A DNA stretch of 40,701 bases from Leptolyngbya sp. DLM2.Bin15 (GCA_007694125.1 RECH01000315.1:1-40701); one strand, 5' to 3'. Shown: positions 17,622-26,145, counted from the stretch's first letter. The notes: a model not told the origin generated them from the sequence alone. Numbers and translations are program-made.

Positions 17622-17682
17622 CGCCATACGCTAGGCGGAATCAGGGTAGGATGGAAAGTCGATTGGGCACCTCTGGTCTTCT

Positions 17683-18657
17683 ATGGATTTATTGCGATCG
17701 CTCCCGATTGGGCTCTATCTTGAAACGCCCGTCACCTGGCTGCATAAAACCGATCCACGGGTCAAACTCGGGTGGTTGGTCAGCATTTTGCTCAGCCCGA
17801 TTGCCGCCAACTCTGCTTGGCGGCTCTCCATCGTTGGCTTTCTGGTCGTCCTCACCTTTATGCTGCGCATTCCAGGACGGGTGTGGCGTCGGCAACTGGG
17901 CCTCCTAGCCGCCTTCAGCCTGCTGCTGTTTGCCATCACCACCATTGCCCCCGACGGGCTGAATGTGTCCTACACGCCTCGCTTACCGGCCCAAGATCTC
18001 AGCTTCAACATGGTGCGATCGCCCGATGCGGTGGACATAGCTGAGACACCCGCCGACGAAGCCCTTGCTAACCTCCCCCAACCCACCCGCTACCGCTACA
18101 TTTTGGTGCAGCAGCCGCTGTTTCGCATGGGCAACCGGCAGGTAATCGTCAAAGTTACCCAGCGCTCCCTCGACCTCGCCATTCGCATCGGCACGCTGAC
18201 CTTTATCCTGCTCTACAGCAGCACGCTGTATCTCCTAACCACCGCGCCCGAAGAAATTGCCGCCGCCTTTGAATACCTCGCCCAGCCCCTGAAACGGTTG
18301 GGGGTTCCGGTCACCGAAATTGTACTCACCCTCACCCTCTCCCTGCGGTTTATTCCCCTGGTCTTAGAGGAAGTGCAAAACCTGGTTCGCGCCGTGCGCA
18401 CCCGAGGCATCAGTTGGAAAAAGCTGGGCTTTCGCGGCTCGGCCCAAGTTTGGCTGACGGTGGCAGAACGATTCTTGGAAAACTTACTGCTGCGGGCCGA
18501 GCAAATTGCCAGCGCCATGCTGGTGCGCGGCTTTGTAGGTGCCAATCAGCACCAAGTACGCTGGTATGAATTTCGCCTCAGGCTGAGGGATGGCATCATC
18601 ATGACCGGCATCCTAGCCTTTTGGGGACTGCGGATTTATTGGGGCGGGCAGGGATGA
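17683..18657 (+). CDS. Energy-coupling factor (ECF) transporter transmembrane component EcfT/CbiQ family
   Basis: EcfT is the membrane scaffold of ECF vitamin or metal importers, joining substrate-binding S components to two ATPases. The protein has several hydrophobic segments (for example residues about 28-70, 84-100 and 165-195) and the two cytoplasmic coupling-helix motifs, AVRTRGI at about residue 238 and MLVRGFVG at about residue 282, which contact the ATPases. A hydrophilic insertion of roughly 60 residues (about 100-160) separates the third and fourth hydrophobic segments. No S component or EcfA ATPase gene is adjacent, so the partners must be elsewhere. The stop overlaps the next gene's ATG. 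Confidence 0.88.
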   Translation: MDLLRSLPIGLYLETPVTWLHKTDPRVKLGWLVSILLSPIAANSAWRLSIVGFLVVLTFMLRIPGRVWRRQLGLLAAFSLLLFAITTIAPDGLNVSYTPRLPAQDLSFNMVRSPDAVDIAETPADEALANLPQPTRYRYILVQQPLFRMGNRQVIVKVTQRSLDLAIRIGTLTFILLYSSTLYLLTTAPEEIAAAFEYLAQPLKRLGVPVTEIVLTLTLSLRFIPLVLEEVQNLVRAVRTRGISWKKLGFRGSAQVWLTVAERFLENLLLRAEQIASAMLVRGFVGANQHQVRWYEFRLRLRDGIIMTGILAFWGLRIYWGGQG

Positions 18658-20075
18658 GCCGAGAGTCCAACAGCCGACCCTGGCACTGGCGATCGCTGCC
18701 CCTACAACAGCGCACCGGATCAGACGTTTTTGAGCAATTATTTCGATCGCCCTTCTTCAGCGGCATCGGAGCGATCGCCACCCTGCTAGAAAGCCCTGCC
18801 ACCTATTCTCCCTACGAGTCTGGCCAACCCTACCCTCAGTCACGCTACTCCATCTGTGCCGGAGCACCCCGCCGCGATGGCGATCAATGGCGCATTTGGA
18901 CACCCAGCCTCGGTCACATTCTGCCCACCTTGCAGCATCTCCGCCATGCTGACAGCGACATTCCCGATGCCAACCTACCCTTCACCGGCGGCTGGCTCGG
19001 CTGGCTCGGCTATGACCTCGCCTGGGAAATTGAACGGCTGCCCTGGCGGCGGGAGGATCAACTCCCCTTCCCCGTTGCCTACTGGTACGAACCCGAGAAT
19101 TTTGCCGTGCTCGACCATTGGCAACAGCAGATCTGGATTGCCACCACCGACCCCCAAGCGGGCGATCGCCTCCAGCACCAACTAGAAACCTCCCTACCCA
19201 ACCCCATCCTCAGCCTGCCTCAGATGGGTCGCGCCTCCTATGCCACCCAAGCTAACGACTACCAAGCCGCCGTGCGTCGCGCCCAGCAGTATATCCAAGC
19301 GGGCGATATTTTCCAGACCAACCTCTCCCTACGATTTGCCACCGCTGGGTTTGCCGACCCCTGGCAACTTTACCGTACCCTGCATCAGATCAACCCCTCC
19401 CCCTTCGCTAGCTATTGGCAAACCCCCTGGGGTGCCGTCATCAGTTGTTCTCCCGAACGCCTAGTGCATCGCGTCGGTCGCCAAGCCCAGACCCGTCCCA
19501 TTGCCGGCACCCGTCCCCGAGGAACCACGCCAGAGAGCGATCGCCGCTACGAACAAGAATTGCTCAGCAATGCTAAGGAAAATGCCGAACACATCATGCT
19601 GGTAGATCTGGAGCGCAATGACCTCGGGCGAGTTTGCGACTGGGGCACGGTGGAGGTCGATGAACTGCTGACCATTGAGCGCTACAGCCACGTGATGCAT
19701 CTGGTGAGCAACGTCCGAGGGATGGTGAGTCCCGACATTGATGCGATCGCCCTGATTCGCGCCCTCTTCCCCGGCGGCACCATCACCGGCTGCCCGAAGG
19801 TGCGCTGCATGGACATTATCGAAGAACTAGAGCCCGTACGCCGCAGTCTCTTCTACGGTTCTTGCGGCTATCTCGACTGGCGCGGACATCTAGATCTAAA
19901 TATTTTGATTCGTACCCTCCTAGCCGTCCCCGATGAACCATTCATCACCGGCGCACAACCGTTTCATATCTATGGGCAGGTGGGTGCAGGCATCGTCGCC
20001 GATAGTGATCCTGGTCTGGAGTGGGAAGAGTCCTTGCAAAAAGCTAAGGCTCAACTGGCGGTTTTGTCCGGCTAG
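18654..20075 (+). CDS. Chorismate-utilising enzyme, anthranilate/aminodeoxychorismate synthase component I
   Basis: This 473-residue protein belongs to the TrpE/PabB family, which aminates chorismate for tryptophan or folate synthesis. The catalytic chorismate-binding domain occupies the C-terminal 270 residues: AGDIFQTNLSLRF, then SPERLVHR, ENAEHIMLVDLERNDLGRVC, FPGGTITGCPKVRCMDIIEE and the final GAGIVADSDP. The signature PIAGTRPRG has Ala where PabB enzymes carry a catalytic Lys, a TrpE-like trait; yet the N-terminal SRYSICAGAP region looks more like PabB. I cannot decide which product is made. The ATG at 18654 overlaps the EcfT stop codon by ATGA and has GGGCAGGG just upstream, so it is chosen over an upstream TTG. 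Confidence 0.9.
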   Translation: MSRESNSRPWHWRSLPLQQRTGSDVFEQLFRSPFFSGIGAIATLLESPATYSPYESGQPYPQSRYSICAGAPRRDGDQWRIWTPSLGHILPTLQHLRHADSDIPDANLPFTGGWLGWLGYDLAWEIERLPWRREDQLPFPVAYWYEPENFAVLDHWQQQIWIATTDPQAGDRLQHQLETSLPNPILSLPQMGRASYATQANDYQAAVRRAQQYIQAGDIFQTNLSLRFATAGFADPWQLYRTLHQINPSPFASYWQTPWGAVISCSPERLVHRVGRQAQTRPIAGTRPRGTTPESDRRYEQELLSNAKENAEHIMLVDLERNDLGRVCDWGTVEVDELLTIERYSHVMHLVSNVRGMVSPDIDAIALIRALFPGGTITGCPKVRCMDIIEELEPVRRSLFYGSCGYLDWRGHLDLNILIRTLLAVPDEPFITGAQPFHIYGQVGAGIVADSDPGLEWEESLQKAKAQLAVLSG

Positions 20076-20168
20076 CAGCCACAGCCCATGGTCCATTCGT
20101 TGCCCATCAACCTGAGTTCGTTAACGTTAGGCCTACAACAATCTAGCGTATCCACCGCGATCGCCCCG

Positions 20169-21062
20169 TCACCCTTGATGTCCCGAGTCTGCCTTAGCCT
20201 CAGGAGTATTGAGCTTAGCCAGCATCTGAGGCGGGCCCAGATCGGTCAACGCATACCCTTGAGGATAACTACGCTGCGGTTCGTCCATGTAGAAGCTGGG
20301 CGTTTGGCGAGGGGGAAAGTACCGGAGAATATTGCCCCGCGATCGCAGCGCTTGCTCTACAACCCGACGCTGCCAGGGCTGGGGCATGGGAAAGCCAAAG
20401 GCGTTGATCATGCGATCGTCCATGATCGCATACACAAAGGGGCGCACCAGCGGCCGCAGGGGCTGGGGAAACCAACTGAGAAACAGGTTTAAGGTAGATT
20501 CTCCCACCCGTTGATTCGCTTCGCTGTAGTGAAAATGTTGGCGCTCGTAGTCTAGATTATAGGCTTCAAAGGCTTCATAGCTGCTGGGAATATCTTGAAT
20601 AGTCATGAGCTGCCCTATAGATAACCAAAAATAAAATAAAGCCTGCTTTTCCAAGGAACTTAAAGGACGCCAGCCAAAGCGTTCAATCCATCGCACCGGC
20701 TCATAAATAAAGGTTGAGAGGACGTAGAGAAAATCAGCATTTTGAATAGGATAGTGCCCATGGATCTGATTCATCCGCTGAATCACAGCCTGCCCCTTAG
20801 GAGAGTCATAGCCCCATTTGAGAATCATGGAGACCATCAGACCCGTGTCATCGTATCGTTTTTGAGGGTGACGATGAAATTCCGCCGTCCGATCGAGGAG
20901 CGTCGCAACACTCGGAACACAGAAGGTACGGAATAAGGCAATTTCTAAGGCACGAGTGATATCCCAGGGAAACTCATAGCCAGCAAGCTGCCGACAGATG
21001 TCGCAGGTATCCTGCACTGGATCGAGCTGTTGAATGGCATGGAATCGATCAAGTCTTGGCAT
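20169..21062 (-). CDS. MpaB-type (DUF2236) oxygenase family protein
   Basis: A 297-residue protein related to the ER-bound oxygenase MpaB / latex-clearing protein superfamily, b-type heme-associated oxygenases. The characteristic order is seen: YDDTGLMVSMILKWGY, RMNQIHGHYPIQNADFLYVL, a TFIYEPVRWIERFGWRPLS segment and QRVGESTLNLFLSWFPQP. The conserved His residues in QIHGHY fit the metal or heme ligand region. No signal peptide was found; no long membrane helix is evident. The substrate is unknown; lipid or isoprenoid cleavage is only an analogy. A perfect CRP-type palindrome lies 60 bases upstream of its start codon. The gene converges with the chorismate enzyme gene. Confidence 0.75.
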   Translation of the reverse strand: MPRLDRFHAIQQLDPVQDTCDICRQLAGYEFPWDITRALEIALFRTFCVPSVATLLDRTAEFHRHPQKRYDDTGLMVSMILKWGYDSPKGQAVIQRMNQIHGHYPIQNADFLYVLSTFIYEPVRWIERFGWRPLSSLEKQALFYFWLSIGQLMTIQDIPSSYEAFEAYNLDYERQHFHYSEANQRVGESTLNLFLSWFPQPLRPLVRPFVYAIMDDRMINAFGFPMPQPWQRRVVEQALRSRGNILRYFPPRQTPSFYMDEPQRSYPQGYALTDLGPPQMLAKLNTPEAKADSGHQG

Positions 21063-21121
21063 ACAGGTTCTCCCATGGGCATCAAAGAGACTACATCCAT
21101 CACGTGACTCTCATTCCAGCC

Positions 21122-21137
21122 TGTGATTGACATCACA
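21122..21137 (-). promoter_or_regulatory. CRP-type palindrome TGTGA-N6-TCACA upstream of the MpaB-like gene
   Basis: TGTGATTGACATCACA matches the symmetric CRP/SyCRP1 consensus exactly; with flanks the arms extend to CTGTGAT and ATCACAG. It is centred 67 bases upstream of the MpaB-like start codon and about 140 bases upstream of the small plus-strand gene at 21269. Its N6 centre also reads TTGACA on the plus strand. A CACGTG palindrome lies at 21101-21106. A role as a cAMP-receptor target is inferred from the motif. Confidence 0.5.
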
Positions 21138-21268
21138 GAATAGGCATTCATCGATCACCTTAAAGACTGACCAATTTCACACAGCAAAGGCGATCGCCTC
21201 ACGTCGCCCCAGCGCCACTTCGGCCACAATACGGTCACATCTACAAATCAGGGTTTAGGAGTTGAGCT

Positions 21269-21454
21269 ATGGATCCCGTTAACAGCGATCGCTCACCGTC
21301 TCACTCAGCATCTGCCATCCCGGACAAGAGCAAAACGACCATTCGTCAGCGCAAGCGCCAGCACATTCAACGTTGCCAGCAAGAATTCGAGCGATCGCTC
21401 CATGTGTTAGGTCATCTCTTTCGCGAGGCTTCTAGCAACCAACAACCTCAGTAG
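21269..21454 (+). CDS. Small basic hypothetical protein, 61 aa
   Basis: A short ORF with a Ser/Pro-rich start and a basic helical centre (KTTIRQRKRQHIQRCQQEFE), then SLHVLGHLFREA. GGAG at 21258-21261 gives a good ribosome binding site. The basic helix could bind nucleic acid, but this is only a compositional remark. It contains two HIP1-like sites, as expected for resident DNA. It converges with the TIGR04376-type gene. Confidence 0.5.
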   Translation: MDPVNSDRSPSHSASAIPDKSKTTIRQRKRQHIQRCQQEFERSLHVLGHLFREASSNQQPQ

Positions 21455-21501
21455 ACCGTAGTCCCTAGGCCTGATCTACCCAGCCAACAATGGTGAGCAG
21501 A

Positions 21502-22074
21502 TCACCGTTGCTTACGCTTGAGATGGTCAAGTTCCTCATCCATCTCCCACTGCTGAAACCTGGCTTCCAAGGGATCGGGAGAAGATTGAAACGTATAGTC
21601 CTTCTGGCTCCAGCCCGTCGCCTGCCAAGTTTGCTCGGCCTTAGCGCTAGTGCGCACAGCCTCAGTCTCAGCTCGCTTAGACTGCACTTCTTTTCGACGC
21701 TGCTGAATCTGGTTTTGGAGAGCGATCGCCTGCTGGATGCGCTCCTTCGTCAACTGCATCTGCCCCCAAAGCTGATTGCCCTGGCGCAATAGAGCTGCTT
21801 CCCGTTCCTCCGCAGGCTTCACCAAATCAAACCGTTGAGCCGCTTTCGCCTTTTCCACCCGTCCATGCCAGCGCTGCACGTCCTGAGCGGTTTCTAGGAT
21901 TTGATCCTTGAGGTGCTGCTCACGGGTCTGTAGTTCTGCAAGTAAATTGATAGCATCCTCCTCTTGTTGGTAAAGCTGCTCTTCTAGCGCCATCAACTCA
22001 AGATGGGGATTATCACGAAGAAACTCCTCTAATCGCGTTTCCAGAAAGCGGCTAAAGTCTTCAAATACGCCCAT
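21502..22074 (-). CDS. Cyanobacterial coiled-coil protein, TIGR04376-like
   Basis: A 190-residue, highly charged protein dominated by a long coiled coil from about residue 30 to 150 (LMALEEQLYQQEEDAINLLA, AELQTREQHLKDQILETAQD). The opening VFEDFSRFLETRLEEFLRDN and NPHLELMALEEQL match what I recall of the cyanobacterial TIGR04376 family, whose function is unknown. There is no signal peptide or membrane segment. It lies 57 bases downstream of dcd on the same strand and may be the last gene of a three-gene unit with dcd and the CobO-like gene. Confidence 0.75.
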   Translation of the reverse strand: MGVFEDFSRFLETRLEEFLRDNPHLELMALEEQLYQQEEDAINLLAELQTREQHLKDQILETAQDVQRWHGRVEKAKAAQRFDLVKPAEEREAALLRQGNQLWGQMQLTKERIQQAIALQNQIQQRRKEVQSKRAETEAVRTSAKAEQTWQATGWSQKDYTFQSSPDPLEARFQQWEMDEELDHLKRKQR

Positions 22075-22131
22075 AGTCAGACCCAGGTTGACGCTGCTCC
22101 TCTATCCTGCCATAATCCCACGCGGACTGCC

Positions 22132-22725
22132 CTAAACCCGTGCAATGGTCACCGTCTCAGATTGATCTTGATACTTGCCCTGCCGCGCTTCGTAGCTCAC
22201 CTGACAAGGCTCTCCTTCCAAGAACAGCAGTTGCACAATGCCCTCGTTGGCATAAATGCGGCAGTCGGCACTCGACGAGTTGGAAAATTCCAGGGTCAAA
22301 TGGCCGCGCCAGGCCGCTTCGGCGGGCGTTAGGTTGGCAATGATACCACAGCGCGCGTACGTGGATTTACCTATACAAATCACGGTGATGTTATCAGGAA
22401 TACTCAGCCTTTCCAGGGCAACACCTAGACCATAGGAATGGGCTGGCAGGATGAAAAATTCGCCGCTTTCGTCTTGATGGAGCTGGGTTTGCACCAAGTT
22501 GTCGGGATTAAAGCATTTGGGATCGACCACCGTGCCGGGTATGTGTCGAAAGATACGAAACTCGGCGGGCGATAGGCGAATGTCATAGCCATAGGAAGAG
22601 AGGCCATAGCTAATCACCAAGCGATCGCCCCCTGCCGACTCCAAGCGCCGCACAAGGGATGGCTCGAAGGGCGCAATCATGCCCTGGTTGGCCATTTGAT
22701 GAATCCACGTATCGTTTTTAATCAT
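22132..22725 (-). CDS. dcd: dCTP deaminase
   Basis: Dcd deaminates dCTP to dUTP, which dUTPase then hydrolyses on the route to dTMP. It is a homotrimer. The family markers are SYGLSSYGYDIRLSPAEF, the SYGLGVALERL strand, CIGKSTYARCGIIANLTPAE and the catalytic-glutamate motif HLTLEFSNSSSADCRIYANE. The 197-residue length is typical. The gene is 38 bases downstream of the CobO-like gene on the same strand and upstream of the TIGR04376-type gene. Function is secure. Whether it is mono- or bifunctional with dUTPase cannot be told from sequence alone; the motif spacing resembles the monofunctional proteobacterial type. Confidence 0.95.
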   Translation of the reverse strand: MIKNDTWIHQMANQGMIAPFEPSLVRRLESAGGDRLVISYGLSSYGYDIRLSPAEFRIFRHIPGTVVDPKCFNPDNLVQTQLHQDESGEFFILPAHSYGLGVALERLSIPDNITVICIGKSTYARCGIIANLTPAEAAWRGHLTLEFSNSSSADCRIYANEGIVQLLFLEGEPCQVSYEARQGKYQDQSETVTIARV

Positions 22726-22763
22726 GATGGGCTTACGGCTTGCAAAGCAGGCAAAGAATAGGT

Positions 22764-23300
22764 TTAGGAACGGTAACTGCGGCGCAGTTCGGTGATTTGA
22801 TCGGCAATATTGAGGATGGATTCGGGCATGTCGGGGCCGGTCAAAATCACATCTACTTGGCTGGGGCGCTGGTGCAGAAACTCTAGAACCTCGGCTTCAG
22901 GAATGAGCCCAAACTTGGTCGCTAGGCTCAGTTCATCCAGCACAATCAGCGCATAGTCACCGCTGTAGACGGCCGTCTTGGTATAGTCCCAAAGCGCCTG
23001 CAGGGCGATCGCCTCCGCTTCTTCGATATGGGGCGTATCAATACAGCGAGGTAGGTCACAGCGCAGCCAGGTGAGATGTTGGCCAAGCTGAACGGGGTGG
23101 TCGGGCCCTTGCTGAATCCCACCTTTGAGAAACTGAACCACCAGCACCGGTGTACCTTGACCTGCCAAGCGGAGAGACTGAGCCATCACGCTCGTGAAAA
23201 AGCTTCGGTGCGGCCCCGTAAACACCTGAATCAACCCTTCAATGGTATGGCAGAAGGGCCGGTGATCATTCAGGGCATGGGTTTCAATTTGGGAAACCAT
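22764..23300 (-). CDS. CobO/CobA-like protein lacking the Walker A motif
   Basis: A 178-residue protein clearly related to cob(I)alamin adenosyltransferases of the CobA/CobO/BtuR family: GLIQVFTGP, then LRLAGQGTPVLVVQFLKGG, and the Walker-B-like strand YALIVLDELSLATKFGLIPE, ending with DVILTGPDMPESILNIADQI. In true enzymes the first segment continues as GxGKGKTTAA, the P-loop that binds ATP. Here it reads GPHRSFFTSVMAQ, with the P-loop Lys and the Thr pair gone. Adenosyltransfer to cobalamin is therefore doubtful. Similar degenerate proteins seem to occur across cyanobacteria (from memory). It sits directly upstream of dcd, and a link with deoxynucleotide metabolism is a guess. Confidence 0.82.
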   Translation of the reverse strand: MVSQIETHALNDHRPFCHTIEGLIQVFTGPHRSFFTSVMAQSLRLAGQGTPVLVVQFLKGGIQQGPDHPVQLGQHLTWLRCDLPRCIDTPHIEEAEAIALQALWDYTKTAVYSGDYALIVLDELSLATKFGLIPEAEVLEFLHQRPSQVDVILTGPDMPESILNIADQITELRRSYRS

Positions 23301-23585
23301 AAAACTACTCTACTGAAAGAATCTGGGAGAACCAGCAAGCAAACGGGCCACAAAATGGCCGCAGGCAGCCAGGGCGATCGCGGCAGACGACGCCGTTGGG
23401 TTGAAGATTGCATCACCCTGTTCGAAGAAATGCCTCTCTCACAAACCGCTGATAATAGGGCAGTATAGCCTAGATTTTGGTATCGGTTGGTAGCTCAGCA
23501 GCCGGGAAAATACTTTCCAAATATAGCGCAGATTTTAGGCGGAAACTGGATTTATGACGCTATATGTAGCATTAGCATTCCCAGT

Positions 23586-24374
23586 TCAGGATCCCGAACG
23601 GGCTTGAATTAGGGCGATCGCCAGTTGGCAAAATCCATCAATTTCCTCCCCCAGAGTGAGGTAGGCAGGGCGATAGGTGAGGCGATCGAGGTAGGGCTGC
23701 AGATTGGCCACCCCCACGCCATTGGGGAAGTCCTGAAACAATTCTTGATCATTGGGGCTATCGCCCACGGTCACCACTAAATGTGGAGGGTACTGGGGAA
23801 AATAGTGCTGTAGCACGGCTAGCAATCCTTGCCCTTTGTTTTGCGCTAGCGGTCGAATGTGGCACTGCACGGTGCTGTAGGTGAAGCCCCAGCCCTCCTG
23901 CTGGCAGCGATCGCCCAAGCGCTGTAGATCCACCGCCGATAGCCCCCCTAGGTCAAACGTCCAGTCCGTCAGCCGAAAGCGGTTATCGGTGGATTCCTGC
24001 AGGTGGGGATACTCGGCCTGGAGGCGGGCAAACATCTGGCCCAGGGCTGGGCGATGGTTGTGCCGATCGGGGATCTCGCTCAGCCATTCTGGCGCGGCAT
24101 TGCCATGGGCGTAAAAAAGTCCGCCATTTTCAGCGATCGCCCCCTGCACCGGCAGGTAGTTGACCAAGCCCTGCACCCATCCCGCCGATCGCCCCGTGGT
24201 GATCACCACGGGAATATTCGCTGTTTTCAGCGCCTCCAAGGTCTGGAGCAACTGGGGGGTAAATCGCCCATGGCGGGTGATTGTGCCGTCCATATCGGTG
24301 GCAATTAGGCCCACTTTTTTGAGAAAATCGGGAGCAAAGTTAGGCAAGCGCTCGGTCAGTGGGTAATCCTGCAT
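23586..24374 (-). CDS. HAD-superfamily (IIB type) hydrolase
   Basis: A 262-residue phosphatase of the HAD superfamily. Motif I is IATDMDGTITRHG with the nucleophile Asp; motif II is VVITTGRSAGW; motif III Lys is in LAQNKGQGLLAVL; motif IV is VTVGDSPNDQELF. The cap region between motifs II and III has the IIB alpha/beta layout, shared with sucrose-phosphate, mannosyl-phosphoglycerate and Cof-type sugar phosphatases. The substrate cannot be told. The start chosen is ATG at 24374 (MQDYPLTERL), because an upstream TTG would overlap the divergent gene's leader. The gene is divergent from the M15 peptidase gene. Confidence 0.85.
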   Translation of the reverse strand: MQDYPLTERLPNFAPDFLKKVGLIATDMDGTITRHGRFTPQLLQTLEALKTANIPVVITTGRSAGWVQGLVNYLPVQGAIAENGGLFYAHGNAAPEWLSEIPDRHNHRPALGQMFARLQAEYPHLQESTDNRFRLTDWTFDLGGLSAVDLQRLGDRCQQEGWGFTYSTVQCHIRPLAQNKGQGLLAVLQHYFPQYPPHLVVTVGDSPNDQELFQDFPNGVGVANLQPYLDRLTYRPAYLTLGEEIDGFCQLAIALIQARSGS

Positions 24375-24470
24375 ATACACTTGGGGATGAACAACCGGTA
24401 TGCGATCGCCTGGCAATCTGTCGCGATCGCGCAGGGATCATCTCGATACTACGGAATCATGGGGTTGGCT

Positions 24471-26126
24471 ATGGCAAAACTGTCTCCCGATCAGCGCAAC
24501 TACTACTACCTAATAGAGGCTGAACGTAACGGTATCCATAAACCCATTTTGGCGGCGCTCTATAGTGCCCACGGCGCGCCCCAGTTGGACAGTGGCGAAA
24601 CGGGGCTGGGCGTCTATCCTATTCATCGCATTCCCGCCGCCGATCTCGCCACCTTTGCCGGACAGGTTCAGTATGCTGCCAACACGGTGCGCAGTATTAC
24701 CGATCGCCTGACGGCCCAAGGATGGCGGGGCACCGATCTGTGGAATGCCGATCGCGGCCGCTATGCCGATCGATTCATTCAAGCGATCGCCGAAGGCTAT
24801 TCACCGCCATCCAACGACACCGAAGCGGCCTTGCTCGAAGCCACCGATGGTCTGCGGCTCATAGAAGCCTACCTTGAAGACCTAACGATTGACTATCAAG
24901 GGGCAGAACTACCGCAGAACTTGGTCTATCTCGACGGTGCCCTGCTCACCTTTGCCGAACGAGTGCCCCGCTACTACCAAGGGCTGCAGTTCCAGCGAGA
25001 TGCCTTGCTGGAAGCCTTTCGCATGTGGCGCAAGCTGGGCAGCCGTCAGGCGGTCTTCGCGGCCCTGCAAAATACCACCAACGGCGCTCCCCCTGCAGAC
25101 CTGAGCAGCCTCGATCAACCGCTGCTGCAGTTTATCTTCAACGTACCGCGCTACTACAGCGGCTATCCCCACCAGCGAGAAGCGATGATTCGCATGGTGC
25201 AGCTCTGGCGACAGCTAGACTCTCGGGAAGACGCGATCGCCTCCCTTCGCCAAAATAACTCCGCCCTGTCCAGCCCCAGCATTGTCGATCCTGCCTTGGT
25301 GGCCTTCATGCAGCGCATTCCCCAGTTCTATGCTGGGCGGGCCGAGCAGCGCAATGCCCTCACCGAAGGCGTACGGCTCTGGCGTGAACTCGATTCTCGC
25401 ACCAGTGCCCTGATTTCTCTAGGCGTCAGCCCCCAAGTGTTTTCCGGGGATGTCGATCGCGATCGCCTGGCCAGCATTGCCGCCCAGCTCGATCGCGAAC
25501 TCGTCAATTTTGTCCAGCGGGTGCCCGGTTCCTACCAAGAAAAGGAAAGCCAGCGCAATGCCTTGATTCGCATGGTACAGCTCTGGCGCAATGTAGACTC
25601 ACGGGATGCAGCCATCCAGACCCTGCTCGAAGACGTGCGTCGGATGCAAACCGCCCAGCGCGGCTCCCCCGATGCCGCCCCATCCCCCCAACCGCCGCCA
25701 ACGCCGCCCCGTCCAGCTCGATGGACACCATCCAATATTCAAATCCACGCCTCGATTATTCCCAACGGCAACTTTACCTGGGCAGAAGCCACCCACGGCG
25801 GCACGAGGATGCCCCCCGATCAAGCCACGGTGAATGCCATTATCCGCATCGCCACCCTGGCTCAACAGGCCCGCGATCGCATCGGTCGCCCCTTCCGGGT
25901 CACCAGTTGGTATCGTCCACCTGCTATTAACCGCCGGGTGGGGGGTGCATCGGAAAGTCGGCATATTGTGGGCGATGCCATCGACTTTTACTGCGATGGG
26001 CTCACCGGCGATCAGATCTATTGGTCGCTCGATCCATGGTGGCCCGGCGGGCTAGGTCGCTACACCAGCTTCCCCAGCCTCAGCCACCTCGATGCCCGAG
26101 GCTACCGAGCCCGCTGGCGACATTAA
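24471..26126 (+). CDS. M15-family D-Ala-D-Ala carboxypeptidase-like protein with four internal repeats
   Basis: A 551-residue protein with three parts. The N-terminal 150 residues (DQRNYYYLIEAERNGIHKPI) are of unknown type. Residues about 170-415 hold four copies of a 42-residue unit, with the shared core LLxFxxRVPxYYxG, then QRxALxxxxxLWRxLDSRxxA. After a Pro-rich linker, residues about 440-551 form a peptidase M15A domain: SWYRPPAINRRVGGASESRH, then GDAIDFYCDG, and SLSHLDARGYRARW. The zinc ligands are the His of SRH, the Asp of GDAID and the His of LSHLD. This domain cuts peptidoglycan cross-bridges or stem peptides. No signal peptide is seen. ATG at 24471 has GGGG six bases upstream; ATG at 24387 or 24459 would add up to 28 residues. 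Confidence 0.82.
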   Translation: MAKLSPDQRNYYYLIEAERNGIHKPILAALYSAHGAPQLDSGETGLGVYPIHRIPAADLATFAGQVQYAANTVRSITDRLTAQGWRGTDLWNADRGRYADRFIQAIAEGYSPPSNDTEAALLEATDGLRLIEAYLEDLTIDYQGAELPQNLVYLDGALLTFAERVPRYYQGLQFQRDALLEAFRMWRKLGSRQAVFAALQNTTNGAPPADLSSLDQPLLQFIFNVPRYYSGYPHQREAMIRMVQLWRQLDSREDAIASLRQNNSALSSPSIVDPALVAFMQRIPQFYAGRAEQRNALTEGVRLWRELDSRTSALISLGVSPQVFSGDVDRDRLASIAAQLDRELVNFVQRVPGSYQEKESQRNALIRMVQLWRNVDSRDAAIQTLLEDVRRMQTAQRGSPDAAPSPQPPPTPPRPARWTPSNIQIHASIIPNGNFTWAEATHGGTRMPPDQATVNAIIRIATLAQQARDRIGRPFRVTSWYRPPAINRRVGGASESRHIVGDAIDFYCDGLTGDQIYWSLDPWWPGGLGRYTSFPSLSHLDARGYRARWRH

Positions 26127-26130
26127 CTAT

Positions 26131-26145
26131 CCCAGCCAATCTGGG
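26131..26145 (+). terminator. Weak terminator-like hairpin after the M15 peptidase gene
   Basis: CCCAG (26131-26135) and CTGGG (26141-26145) pair across a five-base loop four bases after the stop codon, followed by GTGTTTGGG, a poor T-tract. The short stem makes it only a candidate. Confidence 0.3.

Noticed and set aside
23484-23506. GGTTGGTAGCTCAGCAGCC, resembling a tRNA D-arm
   Set aside because: There is no matching acceptor stem, anticodon arm or GGTTCGA T-loop downstream, so it is not a tRNA gene.
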